NCBI RefSeq assembly: GCF_014595975.1
Contig: NZ_JABWGQ010000060.1
Coordinates: forward strand, 124,001 to 188,000
Direction of reading: 5' to 3'
From: Sphingopyxis sp. LK2115
GTDB taxonomy: Bacteria > Pseudomonadota > Alphaproteobacteria > Sphingomonadales > Sphingomonadaceae
Length of the DNA stretch: 64,000 nucleotides
A program made the position numbers and the translations under genes. The stretch's first letter is position 1; every line of letters begins with the position of its first letter. Positions 33,085 through 41,164 of the stretch are shown one piece after another. The notes under the pieces were generated by a model that was not told where the DNA came from, searched no databases, and saw nothing but the letters and a program-made list of their open reading frames with translations.

Positions 33085-33100
33085 CCCCGCGCAGGCGGGG
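33085..33100. repeat. Short GC hairpin between two convergent genes
   Basis: CCCCGC-GCAG-GCGGGG lies in the 53-bp gap between the TPR gene and the YqgE gene, which converge. It shares its core with the hairpins at 10470 and 38680 and is a likely bidirectional terminator. Confidence 0.5.
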
Positions 33101-33124
33101 CCGCTGTCGACGCAGTGCAAGGCT

Positions 33125-33688
33125 TCAAGCCTCGCCGCCCTCGGTTGTCAGCAGGCGGGCGTCCACTCCCGCCTCGGCAAACGCCGCCTGCCAGCGCCTG
33201 GCGGGCGGCGTGTCGAACAACAAGGCGTCGCTGCCCGGCGTGACGTGCCAGCCGTGGCGCACCATTTCGCCCTCGAGCTGTCCCGGCGACCAGCCCGCAT
33301 AACCCAGCGCGACGAGCCAGCGCGACGGGCCGCGGCCCTCGCCGATCGCGCGCAATATGTCGTGCGAACTCGACACCATCCAGCGATCGGCGACCTGCAC
33401 CGCGCCTTCGCCGCCCCAGTCGCGGCTGTGGAGGACGAAACCGCGCGACGGTTCGACCGGACCACCCAGGAAAACCGGCTGGTCGAGTGGTGCCTGATGC
33501 GCGATTCCGACTTGGTCGAGCACTGCGCCGACGGTCATCCCCTCGATCGGGTCGGCGATGCCGATTCCCATCGCGCCGTCCTGGTCGTGGCTGATCATCG
33601 CGATCACCGAATGTTCAAAGCGGGGATCGCCGATTCCGGGCAGCGCGAGCAGCAGCTGGCCGGTGAACCAGGCGGGGGCGGTTTCCAT
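33125..33688 (-). CDS. YqgE/AlgH family protein
   Basis: A 187-residue single-domain protein covering the UPF0301 (YqgE/AlgH) family. Characteristic segments are FTGQLLLALPGIGDPRFEHSVIAMISHDQDGAMGIGI, the FLGGPVEPSRGFVLHS motif, and RWLVALGYAGWSPGQLEGEM. The protein is cytoplasmic. AlgH was named for a link to alginate regulation in Pseudomonas; its molecular role is not settled. It is divergent from the peroxiredoxin gene across a 319-bp repeat-containing gap. Confidence 0.92.
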   Translation of the reverse strand: METAPAWFTGQLLLALPGIGDPRFEHSVIAMISHDQDGAMGIGIADPIEGMTVGAVLDQVGIAHQAPLDQPVFLGGPVEPSRGFVLHSRDWGGEGAVQVADRWMVSSSHDILRAIGEGRGPSRWLVALGYAGWSPGQLEGEMVRHGWHVTPGSDALLFDTPPARRWQAAFAEAGVDARLLTTEGGEA

Positions 33689-34007
33689 CGCGCCATCATG
33701 CCGCGTGCGGACGGGGCGGTCCAGTAGCTTTGGGGCGGGACGGCGGTTCCGCGGTGGATTCGCGACCTTCCCCGCCTTCCGTTCGTGTCGAGCGAAGTCG
33801 AGACACAGATCGACACCGCGCCACGCCGAGGGGCATCTCGACTTCGCCCGATGCAGAACCGATTGTCTATGCTGTCATGTCCGCAACCGGTCGCAAGCGG
33901 TCAGTCCGTCCAAACTCCTGCCCACCCGCTTCGCCATCCTTGACTCCCGCAGCGCCCGCCCCAATGTCTCGCCGACCCGAATCCCCTCGATCGAAAAGGA
34001 TGCCACG
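33689..34007. other. 319-bp gap between the YqgE and peroxiredoxin genes
   Basis: The gap holds a 70-bp inverted doublet (33785-33854, annotated separately) and the promoter region of the peroxiredoxin gene with an AAAAGGA ribosome site at its right end. Frames read through it but none shows coding features; I see no RNA gene. Confidence 0.5.
33785..33854. repeat. 70-bp inverted doublet, copy 1
   Basis: The left arm (33785-33806) reads GTGTCGAGCGAAGTCGAGAC and the right arm (33833-33854) is its approximate inverse, sharing GCGAAGTCGAGA / TCTCGACTTCGC exactly. Arms start 48 bases apart, the same spacing as in copy 2 at 49252-49321. The two-arm inverted layout is that of a REPIN. Confidence 0.7.
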
Positions 34008-34490
34008 ATGACGATCCAGCCCGGCGACAAGCTGCCCGACGCGACCTTTGTAAAGGTCACCGAAAATGGCCCCGAACAGGTCAGCAGCGCCGATTATTTC
34101 AAGGGCCGCAAGGTCGCGCTTTTCTCGGTCCCCGGCGCCTTCACCCCGACCTGTTCGGCGAAGCATCTGCCCGGATTCGTCGAAAAGGCGGACGAACTGA
34201 AAGCGAAGGGCGTCGACGAAATCGCCTGCACGGCGGTCAACGACGCCTTTGTGATGGGGGCATGGAGCAAGAGCGCCAATGCCGGCGACGCCGTGACGAT
34301 GCTCGCCGACGGCAACGGCGCCTTTGCCGAAGCCGTGGGCCTGACCATGGACGGCACCGCCTTTGGCATGGGCAAGCGCGGCCAGCGCTTCTCGATGATC
34401 GTCAACGACGGCATTGTCGAACAGCTGAACGTCGAAGCGCCCGGCGAGTTCAAGGTGTCGAGCGCCGATCACATGCTGGAACAGCTCTGA
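34008..34490 (+). CDS. Peroxiredoxin (Prx5-type redoxin)
   Basis: A 160-residue thiol peroxidase. The peroxidatic Cys lies in SVPGAFTPTCSAKHLPGF, the Prx5 signature. A second Cys in DEIACTAVNDAFVMGAWS could be the resolving residue. The C-terminal part has FGMGKRGQRFSMIVNDGIVEQLNVE. It reduces hydrogen peroxide and alkyl hydroperoxides, with a glutathione/glutaredoxin or thioredoxin donor, in the cytoplasm. A clear AAAAGGA site sets the start. A perfect REP-like palindrome follows the gene. Confidence 0.94.
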   Translation: MTIQPGDKLPDATFVKVTENGPEQVSSADYFKGRKVALFSVPGAFTPTCSAKHLPGFVEKADELKAKGVDEIACTAVNDAFVMGAWSKSANAGDAVTMLADGNGAFAEAVGLTMDGTAFGMGKRGQRFSMIVNDGIVEQLNVEAPGEFKVSSADHMLEQL

Positions 34491-34536
34491 GGATCGGGAG
34501 GGGTGGCGCGATAATATGCCGCCCCTTCGCTTCTTG

Positions 34537-34561
34537 TCATCCCGGACTTGATCCGGGATGA
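34537..34561. repeat. REP-like palindrome after the peroxiredoxin gene
   Basis: Perfect 10-bp arms TCATCCCGGA / TCCGGGATGA with a CTTGA loop. It lies 47 bases after the peroxiredoxin stop and 65 bases before amn. It belongs to the GTCATCCCGG family seen at 7428, 30816 and 44350. Confidence 0.65.
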
Positions 34562-34626
34562 TCCAGGAAGACCGATCAGGGGGGACCCTCTTTCCTTTTG
34601 TCACAATTTCGTGCAACAGCGTCGCG

Positions 34627-36108
34627 ATGACATCCAGATCATCGCAAGAAACCGCCGATCCCGCCGCACGCGTCGACGCCATCATCGCCGAGCTTCAAAC
34701 CGCGTTCCGCGCGTCGGTCGCCAACCTTAAATCCGCCATTGCCGCCTATGTTCGCGACCGCCGCCTGCCGCCCGCCGATGCCGCGGCAACGGGGCTGTTC
34801 GACTATCCCGCGATCCGCCTGACGACGACGGGCGAGCAGCGCGAGGGGCAGGCGGGGCATAATCTCTCCTTCGGCCGCTTCGAGCGCGCGGGCACCTTCG
34901 TCACCACGGTGACGCGCCCCGACCTGTTTGCCGATTATCTGCGCGAACAGCTGATGCTGCTTGCGCGCCATTATGACGTCGAGATCGAGGTGACGCGGAC
35001 GGGGCAGCAGATTCCCTTTCCCTATGTGCTCGATGCCAGCGACGGTTCCGACATGGGCGGGGTCACCCCGCTCGAACTCGCGCGCCATTTTCCGACGACC
35101 GAACTCGCCGACATCGGCGACGAGCTCGCCGACGGACTGTTCGGGCTCGATCCGACCGAGCCGCAACCGCTCGCGCTATTCGATGCGCTGCGCACCGATT
35201 TCAGTCTCGCACGGCTGCGCCACTATACCGGCACCGCGCCCGAACATTTCCAGCGCTATATCCTCTTCACCAACTATCATCGCTATGTCGACGAATTCGT
35301 CGCCTGGGCGGGCGCGCAGGTGGGGCAGGGGCGCTATACCGCGCTCGCGGGCGCGGCGGGGCTCTATGTCGACCAGCCGGGAGTGAATGCGAGCGCGCTC
35401 GTCGCCGACAGCGCGTGGCGGCGGCACCAGATGCCCGCCTATCATTTGATCGCGCCCGACGGCGACGGCATCACGCTCGTCAACATCGGCGTCGGCCCGT
35501 CGAACGCCAAGACGATCTGCGACCATCTTGCCGTGCTGCGGCCCGAAGCCTGGCTGATGATCGGCCACTGCGGCGGGCTGCGCCCCAGCCAGCGGATCGG
35601 CGATTATGTGCTCGCGCACGCCTATTTGCGTGACGATCATATCCTCGACGGCGTGCTGCCGCCTGAAATCCCTATCCCGCCGATCGCCGAAGTGCAGCAG
35701 GCGCTGGCGAGCGCCGCCGAAAGCGTGTCGGGAACCAGCGGCGCCGACCTCAAGAAGCGGATGCGCACGGGCACCGTCGTCACCACCGACGACCGCAATT
35801 GGGAATTGCGCTACACCGACTCGGCGCTGCGCTTTTCGCAGTCGCGCGCGATCGGCATCGACATGGAAAGCGCCACCATCGCCGCGCAGGGCTATCGCTT
35901 CCGCGTGCCCTATGGCACCTTGCTGTGCGTCAGCGACAAGCCGCTCCACGGCGAGCTCAAGCTGCCCGGACAGGCGAACCGCTTTTACGAGGAAGCGATC
36001 GCCGCGCATCTCCAGATCGGCATCCGCGCGTGCGAAACGATGCGCGACGAAGGCGCCAAGCTGCACAGCCGCAAATTGCGTGCGTTCAACGAGCCGCCGT
36101 TCAGATGA
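34627..36108 (+). CDS. amn: AMP nucleosidase
   Basis: A 493-residue enzyme that hydrolyses AMP to adenine and ribose-5-phosphate. The N-terminal half is the AMP-nucleosidase-specific domain (FDYPAIRLTTTGEQREGQAGHNLSFGRF; RHYTGTAPEHFQRYILFTNYHRYVDEF). The C-terminal half is a nucleoside-phosphorylase fold with GPSNAKTICDHLAVLRPEAWLMIGHCGGL and IGIDMESATIAAQGYRFRVPYGTLLCVSDKPLHGE. No good ribosome site precedes the ATG. The last 32 bases, including the stop codon, are tandemly copied just downstream. Confidence 0.93.
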   Translation: MTSRSSQETADPAARVDAIIAELQTAFRASVANLKSAIAAYVRDRRLPPADAAATGLFDYPAIRLTTTGEQREGQAGHNLSFGRFERAGTFVTTVTRPDLFADYLREQLMLLARHYDVEIEVTRTGQQIPFPYVLDASDGSDMGGVTPLELARHFPTTELADIGDELADGLFGLDPTEPQPLALFDALRTDFSLARLRHYTGTAPEHFQRYILFTNYHRYVDEFVAWAGAQVGQGRYTALAGAAGLYVDQPGVNASALVADSAWRRHQMPAYHLIAPDGDGITLVNIGVGPSNAKTICDHLAVLRPEAWLMIGHCGGLRPSQRIGDYVLAHAYLRDDHILDGVLPPEIPIPPIAEVQQALASAAESVSGTSGADLKKRMRTGTVVTTDDRNWELRYTDSALRFSQSRAIGIDMESATIAAQGYRFRVPYGTLLCVSDKPLHGELKLPGQANRFYEEAIAAHLQIGIRACETMRDEGAKLHSRKLRAFNEPPFR

Positions 36109-36165
36109 GCGGCGGGGGCAACGAGCCGCCGTTCAGATGAGCGGCGGGGGCAACGAGCCGCCGTT
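36087..36165 (+). repeat. 32-bp tandem repeat, 2.5 copies, across the amn stop codon
   Basis: The unit CAACGAGCCGCCGTTCAGAT plus GAGCGGCGGGGG repeats at 36087-36118 and 36119-36150, with a 15-base partial third copy at 36151-36165. The first copy encodes the last amn codons (NEPPFR) and the TGA. The later copies are noncoding and identical, so the duplication is recent. Confidence 0.85.
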
Positions 36166-36304
36166 TCGTTAACCATAACGCAAGCCTGTCATCATAATTT
36201 CACACGCGCTGCCGCTTTTCCCTTGCGGTGCGGCGACGGCATCGCCACCTTCTATTCCAAGGGGGCCGCTCTCCCCGGCCTGGTCCCCGCAAGGAGATAG
36301 ACCC

Positions 36305-38644
36305 ATGCCGTCCTTTTCGGAGAGCCTCGAAAAGACCCTGCATAACGCGCTGAAGGCCGCTTCGGAGCGTCACCATGAATATGCCACGCTCGAACATCTG
36401 CTGTTCGCGCTGATCGACGACGATCATGCCGCCGAAGTGATGCGGGCGTGCGGCGTCGCCCTCGGCGACCTGCAATCGGCCGTGGTTCATTATCTCGACA
36501 CCGAACTCGACAGTTTGAAGGTCGAGGGCCACAGCGACCCTTCGCCGACGAGCGGTTTCCAGCGTGTCGTCCAGCGGGCGATCCTGCACGTCCAGTCGTC
36601 GGGCAAGGATGAGGTGACGGGCGCCAACGTCCTCGTCGCGCTTTTTTCGGAGCGCGAAAGCTATGCCGTCTATTTCCTTCAGCAGCAGGATCTGACGCGC
36701 CTCGATGCCGTCTCCTATTTGAGCCACGGCGTTGGCAAGGGCGGCAAGCCCGCTGCGCAGGCCGAACCGGAGGAAAAAGAGGAGGCGAAGGACAAGGACA
36801 GCGGCGGCAAGAACAAGAAGGAAACCGCGCTCGACCAGTTCACCGTCAACCTCAACGAAAAGGCAAAGACGGGCAAGGTCGACCCGCTGATCGGCCGCAG
36901 CGCCGAGGTCGACCGCACGATCCAGATCCTCTGCCGCCGCAGCAAGAACAACCCGCTCTATGTCGGCGATCCCGGCGTCGGCAAGACCGCGATCGCCGAA
37001 GGGCTCGCGCGCAAGATCGTCGAGGGCGACGTGCCCGAAGTGCTGTTGCCCGCGGTCATATATTCGCTCGACATGGGCGCGTTGCTTGCGGGCACGCGCT
37101 ATCGCGGCGATTTCGAGGAGCGGCTGAAACAGGTCGTGACCGAACTCGAAGCCTTGCCCCACGCAATCCTGTTTATCGACGAGATCCATACGGTGATTGG
37201 CGCGGGCGCGACGTCGGGCGGCGCGATGGATGCGTCGAACCTCCTGAAACCCGCTTTGTCGGGCGGCGTGATCCGTTGCATCGGCTCGACGACCTACAAG
37301 GAGTTTCGCAATCATTTCGAAAAAGACCGCGCGCTGCTTCGCCGCTTCCAGAAGATCGACGTGATCGAGCCGAGCCTTGAGGACACCAAGAAGATCCTCG
37401 CGGGGCTGCGCGGCGCGTTCGAGGCGCATCACCAGGTGCGCTACACGCCCGACGCGATCAACGCCGCCGTCGACCTTTCGGCGCGCTACATCAACGACCG
37501 CAAGCTGCCCGACAAGGCGATCGACGTGATCGACGAGGTCGGCGCGATGCAGATGCTCGTCGCCCCGTCGAAGCGCAAGAAGACGATCACCGCGAAGGAG
37601 ATCGAGGCGGTGATCGCGACGATGGCGCGCATCCCGCCCAAGTCGGTCTCGACCGACGACAAGGCGGTGCTCGCGAGCCTGGAGACCGACCTGAAGCGCG
37701 TCGTTTTCGGCCAGAACACGGCGATCGAGGTGCTGTCGTCGGCGATCAAGCTGTCGCGCGCAGGCCTTCGCGATCCCGAAAAGCCGATCGGCAATTATCT
37801 GTTCAGCGGTCCCACCGGGGTCGGCAAGACCGAAGTGGCGAAGCAGCTCGCGTCGATCATGGGCATCCCGCTCCAGCGCTTCGACATGAGCGAATATATG
37901 GAGCGCCACAGCGTCTCGCGTCTGATCGGGGCGCCGCCGGGCTATGTCGGTTACGATCAGGGCGGCCTGCTTACCGACGCGATCGACCAGAATCCGCATT
38001 GCGTGCTGCTGCTCGACGAGATCGAGAAGGCGCATCCCGACCTGTTCAACATCTTGCTTCAGGTGATGGATAATGGCCGTTTGACCGACCATCACGGCAA
38101 GACGGTCGATTTCCGCAACGTCATCCTCATCATGACGACCAATGCGGGCGCCAGCGACATGGCGCGCGAGTCGATCGGTTTCGGCCAGCAGACGCGCGAG
38201 GATGCGCAGGAAGAGGCGGTGAAGCGCATGTTCACTCCCGAGTTCCGCAACCGTCTCGATGCGATCGTGCCGTTTGGCTATCTGCCGCCAGAGGTCGTCG
38301 CGCGCGTTGTCGACAAGTTCATCCTCGAACTCGAATTGCAGCTTGCCGACCGCAACGTTCACATCCAGCTCGACGACGCGGCGCGCGAATGGCTGACCGG
38401 CAAGGGCTATGACAAACTCTATGGCGCGCGTCCGATGGGCCGGTTGATCCAGGAAAAGATCAAGCAGCCGCTCGCCGAGGAACTGCTCTTCGGCAAGCTG
38501 GTCCACGGCGGCGAGGTCAAGGTGAAGATGAAGACCGGCGAGGACGCCCATGTCGGCAATCCGCTGGCCTTTGAAATCACGCCTGCGGCGCCCAAGGGCG
38601 CCAAGGGCAAGGCGAAAGCCAGGCCGGCGAAGGCGACCGAATAG
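36305..38644 (+). CDS. clpA: ATP-dependent Clp protease ATP-binding subunit ClpA
   Basis: A 779-residue AAA+ unfoldase that feeds proteins to ClpP. The N-domain (residues 1-145) holds FSESLEKTLHNALKAASERHHEYATLEHLLFAL, where adaptor ClpS docks. AAA module 1 has GDPGVGKTAIAEGLA and ILFIDEIHT; module 2 has GPTGVGKTEVAKQLA and VLLLDEIEKAHPD. IGFGQQ is the ClpP-docking loop. An acidic/lysine linker (EEKEEAKDKDSGGKNKKE) joins the N-domain to module 1. AAGGAG sits nine bases upstream. The clpS gene, often next door, is absent. Confidence 0.97.
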   Translation: MPSFSESLEKTLHNALKAASERHHEYATLEHLLFALIDDDHAAEVMRACGVALGDLQSAVVHYLDTELDSLKVEGHSDPSPTSGFQRVVQRAILHVQSSGKDEVTGANVLVALFSERESYAVYFLQQQDLTRLDAVSYLSHGVGKGGKPAAQAEPEEKEEAKDKDSGGKNKKETALDQFTVNLNEKAKTGKVDPLIGRSAEVDRTIQILCRRSKNNPLYVGDPGVGKTAIAEGLARKIVEGDVPEVLLPAVIYSLDMGALLAGTRYRGDFEERLKQVVTELEALPHAILFIDEIHTVIGAGATSGGAMDASNLLKPALSGGVIRCIGSTTYKEFRNHFEKDRALLRRFQKIDVIEPSLEDTKKILAGLRGAFEAHHQVRYTPDAINAAVDLSARYINDRKLPDKAIDVIDEVGAMQMLVAPSKRKKTITAKEIEAVIATMARIPPKSVSTDDKAVLASLETDLKRVVFGQNTAIEVLSSAIKLSRAGLRDPEKPIGNYLFSGPTGVGKTEVAKQLASIMGIPLQRFDMSEYMERHSVSRLIGAPPGYVGYDQGGLLTDAIDQNPHCVLLLDEIEKAHPDLFNILLQVMDNGRLTDHHGKTVDFRNVILIMTTNAGASDMARESIGFGQQTREDAQEEAVKRMFTPEFRNRLDAIVPFGYLPPEVVARVVDKFILELELQLADRNVHIQLDDAAREWLTGKGYDKLYGARPMGRLIQEKIKQPLAEELLFGKLVHGGEVKVKMKTGEDAHVGNPLAFEITPAAPKGAKGKAKARPAKATE

Positions 38645-38679
38645 CGCGGCAGCGTTTCCGGCAGGATCGAAAGAAACAA

Positions 38680-38703
38680 GTATCCCCGCGAAGGCGGGGA
38701 TAC
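38680..38703. repeat. Perfect hairpin GTATCCCCGC...GCGGGGATAC after clpA
   Basis: Ten-base arms and a GAAG loop, 35 bases after the clpA stop in the convergent gap before the acyl-CoA ligase. It shares the CCCCGCGAAGGCGGGG core with 10430 and probably terminates transcription. Confidence 0.6.
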
Positions 38704-38801
38704 ATCACCGACCGGTTCAAACTGGCACCGGCGGGACATGGGCGCGCGTCTTCGCGGGCCCGCACGCTTGTTTCAATGGGTCATGGTCAGGATCGTGGCG
38801 C

Positions 38802-40466
38802 TTACCCTGCCTCAGCCCGCAGCGCCTTGCGGTCGAGCTTGCCGATCATCGTCTTGGGCAGCGCGTCCCGCACCTCGACCGCGACCACCCGCTCATGCTT
38901 GCCGAGCTGCGGGTTGAGCCAGGCGGCGAGCGCGTCGCCGCTGATCTCGAACCCTTCCTCCAGCGTCACAAAGGCCTTGGGCGCCTCGCCGCGATAGGCG
39001 TCGGGCACGCCCAGCACGATCGCCTCCTTGACCGCGGGGTGCTCATAGAGATGCGCTTCGATCACGCTTGGATAGACTTTGAACCCGCCGACCGCGATCA
39101 TGTCCTTCAGCCGGTCGACGATGCGGATATAGCCGCCGTCCTCGACCACCGCGACATCGCCGGTGCGCAGCCAGCCGTCGGCGGTGAAGCTGTCCTTGTC
39201 GGCGTCGGGGCGGTTCCAATAGCCCTGCATGACCTGCGGGCCTTTCACGGCCAGCTCGCCCGGCTCGCCTTCAGGAGCGTCCCTTGTCGGGTCTTCCTTG
39301 TCGAGCAGGCGGATGTGGGTTGCTGGCAAAGGCTGGCCGATCGTGCCGGGACGGACCGGGCCGTCATAGGGGTTGGTCGCGACGACCCCCGAACTTTCGG
39401 TCAGGCCATAGCCTTCGACCAGCGACGCGCCCGTTGCGGCGACGAACTTCTCGCGCAGCTCGGCGGGCATCGGCGCGCCGCCCGAGATGCACACGCGCAG
39501 CGAGGAAAAATCGGTGCGCGCCAGGTCGGGATGGTCGAGCAGCGCCTGATACATGGTCGGCACGCCGGGTAGCGCGGTCGTCTTTGTCCGGCCGATCGCC
39601 GCCAGCGCCTGCTTGGCGTCGAAACGCGGCAGCATGGTGATCGACCCGCCGTTGAGCACCGTGCGGTTGAGCACGCAGGTGTTGGCAAAGACGTGGAAGA
39701 AGGGGAGGACGCCGAGAATGCGGTCCTCCGCGTCATGGTCGGGGTCGATCGCATTCACCTGCCGCGCGTTGGCGGTCAGATTCTGATGCGTCAGTTTTGC
39801 GCCCTTCGGCGTCCCCGTCGTCCCGCCGGTATATTGGATCAGCGCGATGTCCTTTTCGGCATCAATGGCGACCGGTTCGGGCCGCCCGTCATTGTCGGTG
39901 AGCGCCGAGAAGCGAATGACACGCCGGTCGTTCGGCAGCGGCGCGACCTCGCGGCGCTTGAACAGGCGATAAAGCATCGCCTTGGTCCTGGGCAGACCGC
40001 CCGCGACCGAGCCGACGATCAGCCGCTTGAGGCTCGATCCGTCGAGCACTTTCAGCGCCGTCGGCAACAATGCCGCGGCGCTCAGCGTGAACAGCGTATC
40101 GGTGCCCGAATCCTCGACCTGCGCTTCCAGCTCGGCGACGGTATAGAGCGGCGAGAAGTTCACGACGGTCGCGCCCGCCATCAGCGCGCCATAATAGGCC
40201 GCGACATAATGGGGGACGTTGGGAAGGAAAAGTCCGATGCGGCTGCCCTTGCCCAGCCCCAGCTGCTGAAGTCCACGCGCGACGCGCGCCGCGCCGCGTG
40301 CGACCTCGGCATAGCCGAACTGCCGCCCCATGAAATCGAGCATCGGCGCGTCGCCTTTTCGCGCCACGCTCGCCGCGAGCATGTCGGGCAGCGACAGCGG
40401 CGCGAAGCTCTGGTCCCAGTCGGTGGGGTGACGATAATCGGTCGACCAGGAAAAGGGGCTGTCCAT
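38802..40466 (-). CDS. Long-chain acyl-CoA synthetase (AMP-forming)
   Basis: A 554-residue ANL-superfamily ligase that makes acyl-CoA from a fatty acid, ATP and CoA. The P-loop-like IQYTGGTTGTPKGAKLTH is central. VEGYGLTESSGVVATNPYDG is the A5 motif, GWLRTGDVAVVEDGGYIRIVDRLKDMI carries the hinge Asp and Arg, and the C-terminal Lys lies in LPKTMIGKLDRKALR. It resembles FadD. It is cytoplasmic or membrane-associated. It is divergent from the next gene and stands alone as a transcription unit. Confidence 0.94.
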   Translation of the reverse strand: MDSPFSWSTDYRHPTDWDQSFAPLSLPDMLAASVARKGDAPMLDFMGRQFGYAEVARGAARVARGLQQLGLGKGSRIGLFLPNVPHYVAAYYGALMAGATVVNFSPLYTVAELEAQVEDSGTDTLFTLSAAALLPTALKVLDGSSLKRLIVGSVAGGLPRTKAMLYRLFKRREVAPLPNDRRVIRFSALTDNDGRPEPVAIDAEKDIALIQYTGGTTGTPKGAKLTHQNLTANARQVNAIDPDHDAEDRILGVLPFFHVFANTCVLNRTVLNGGSITMLPRFDAKQALAAIGRTKTTALPGVPTMYQALLDHPDLARTDFSSLRVCISGGAPMPAELREKFVAATGASLVEGYGLTESSGVVATNPYDGPVRPGTIGQPLPATHIRLLDKEDPTRDAPEGEPGELAVKGPQVMQGYWNRPDADKDSFTADGWLRTGDVAVVEDGGYIRIVDRLKDMIAVGGFKVYPSVIEAHLYEHPAVKEAIVLGVPDAYRGEAPKAFVTLEEGFEISGDALAAWLNPQLGKHERVVAVEVRDALPKTMIGKLDRKALRAEAG

Positions 40467-40597
40467 CGGGTGTGGCGATCCTATCGAGTGTTTTCTTACA
40501 CTAAGGTCAGCAGGATGCGATTGGCAACCGCGCTTGCTTGCCGCGCGCCGCGGGGAAGGCTAGGCAGCGCAGATCGTCTTTGCACAGGGGCCTTGCC

Positions 40598-41128
40598 ATG
40601 CCGCTATCGCGTTTCGCCATTCCGACTTTGCTCATTGCCTTTGCGCTCGCCGCGCCGACGGCTGCCCGGGACAAGGAATCGCCCGTGGCTCCGGCGCAGA
40701 TCCGCGAACTCTATGCCTGTCGCGACATTACCGACGCCGCCCAGCGGCTCGCCTGCTTCGACCGCGAGGTCGGCGAACTCGCCGCAGCCGACGCGGCGCG
40801 CGAGATCAGCTTCACCGACCGCGAAACCGCGCGCAAGGCGCGCCGCGGCCTGTTCGGCTTTTCCTTTCCCAAACTCGGCGGCCTGTTCGGCGGCGACGAG
40901 GATGAGATCAGGGAGATCGAAACCACGATCCGTGCGGTCAGCATGAACCGGTCGGGCCTGTATACGCTGGTGATGGACGACGATGCGGTGTGGACGCAGA
41001 TCGACACCACACGGTTGCCGCGTCAACCCAAGCCGGGACAGAAAGTGAAGATCAAGACCGCGAGCATGGGCAGCTATTTTGCGACGATCGACGGCGGCCG
41101 CACGATCCGCATGAAGCGCGACCGCTGA
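40598..41128 (+). CDS. Exported protein with a CRDITD..RLACFD motif
   Basis: A 176-residue protein with a signal peptide (AIPTLLIAFALAAPTAA). The first mature segment IRELYACRDITDAAQRLACFDREVGEL has two cysteines nine apart plus the RLACFD pattern found in many exported proteobacterial proteins, including VasI-like ones. The C-terminal half is beta-rich (YTLVMDDDAVWTQID; KVKIKTASMGSYFATIDGGRTIRMKR). No catalytic motif is seen; the function is unknown. AGGGG precedes the ATG by seven bases. The pabBC start lies 36 bases downstream. Confidence 0.78.
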   Translation: MPLSRFAIPTLLIAFALAAPTAARDKESPVAPAQIRELYACRDITDAAQRLACFDREVGELAAADAAREISFTDRETARKARRGLFGFSFPKLGGLFGGDEDEIREIETTIRAVSMNRSGLYTLVMDDDAVWTQIDTTRLPRQPKPGQKVKIKTASMGSYFATIDGGRTIRMKRDR

Positions 41129-41164
41129 TTGCGGCCGGACAGGGCGCGATGCACACGGGGCGGG

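Noticed and set aside
36087-36165. The 32-bp repeats as a mini CRISPR array
   Set aside because: The units are directly adjacent with no spacers, include a gene's stop codon, and no cas gene is present.
36200-38551. A 783-codon open frame antisense to clpA
   Set aside because: clpA is unmistakable on the plus strand. The antisense product is Arg/Asp/His-rich with no family features, an effect of GC-rich codon third positions.
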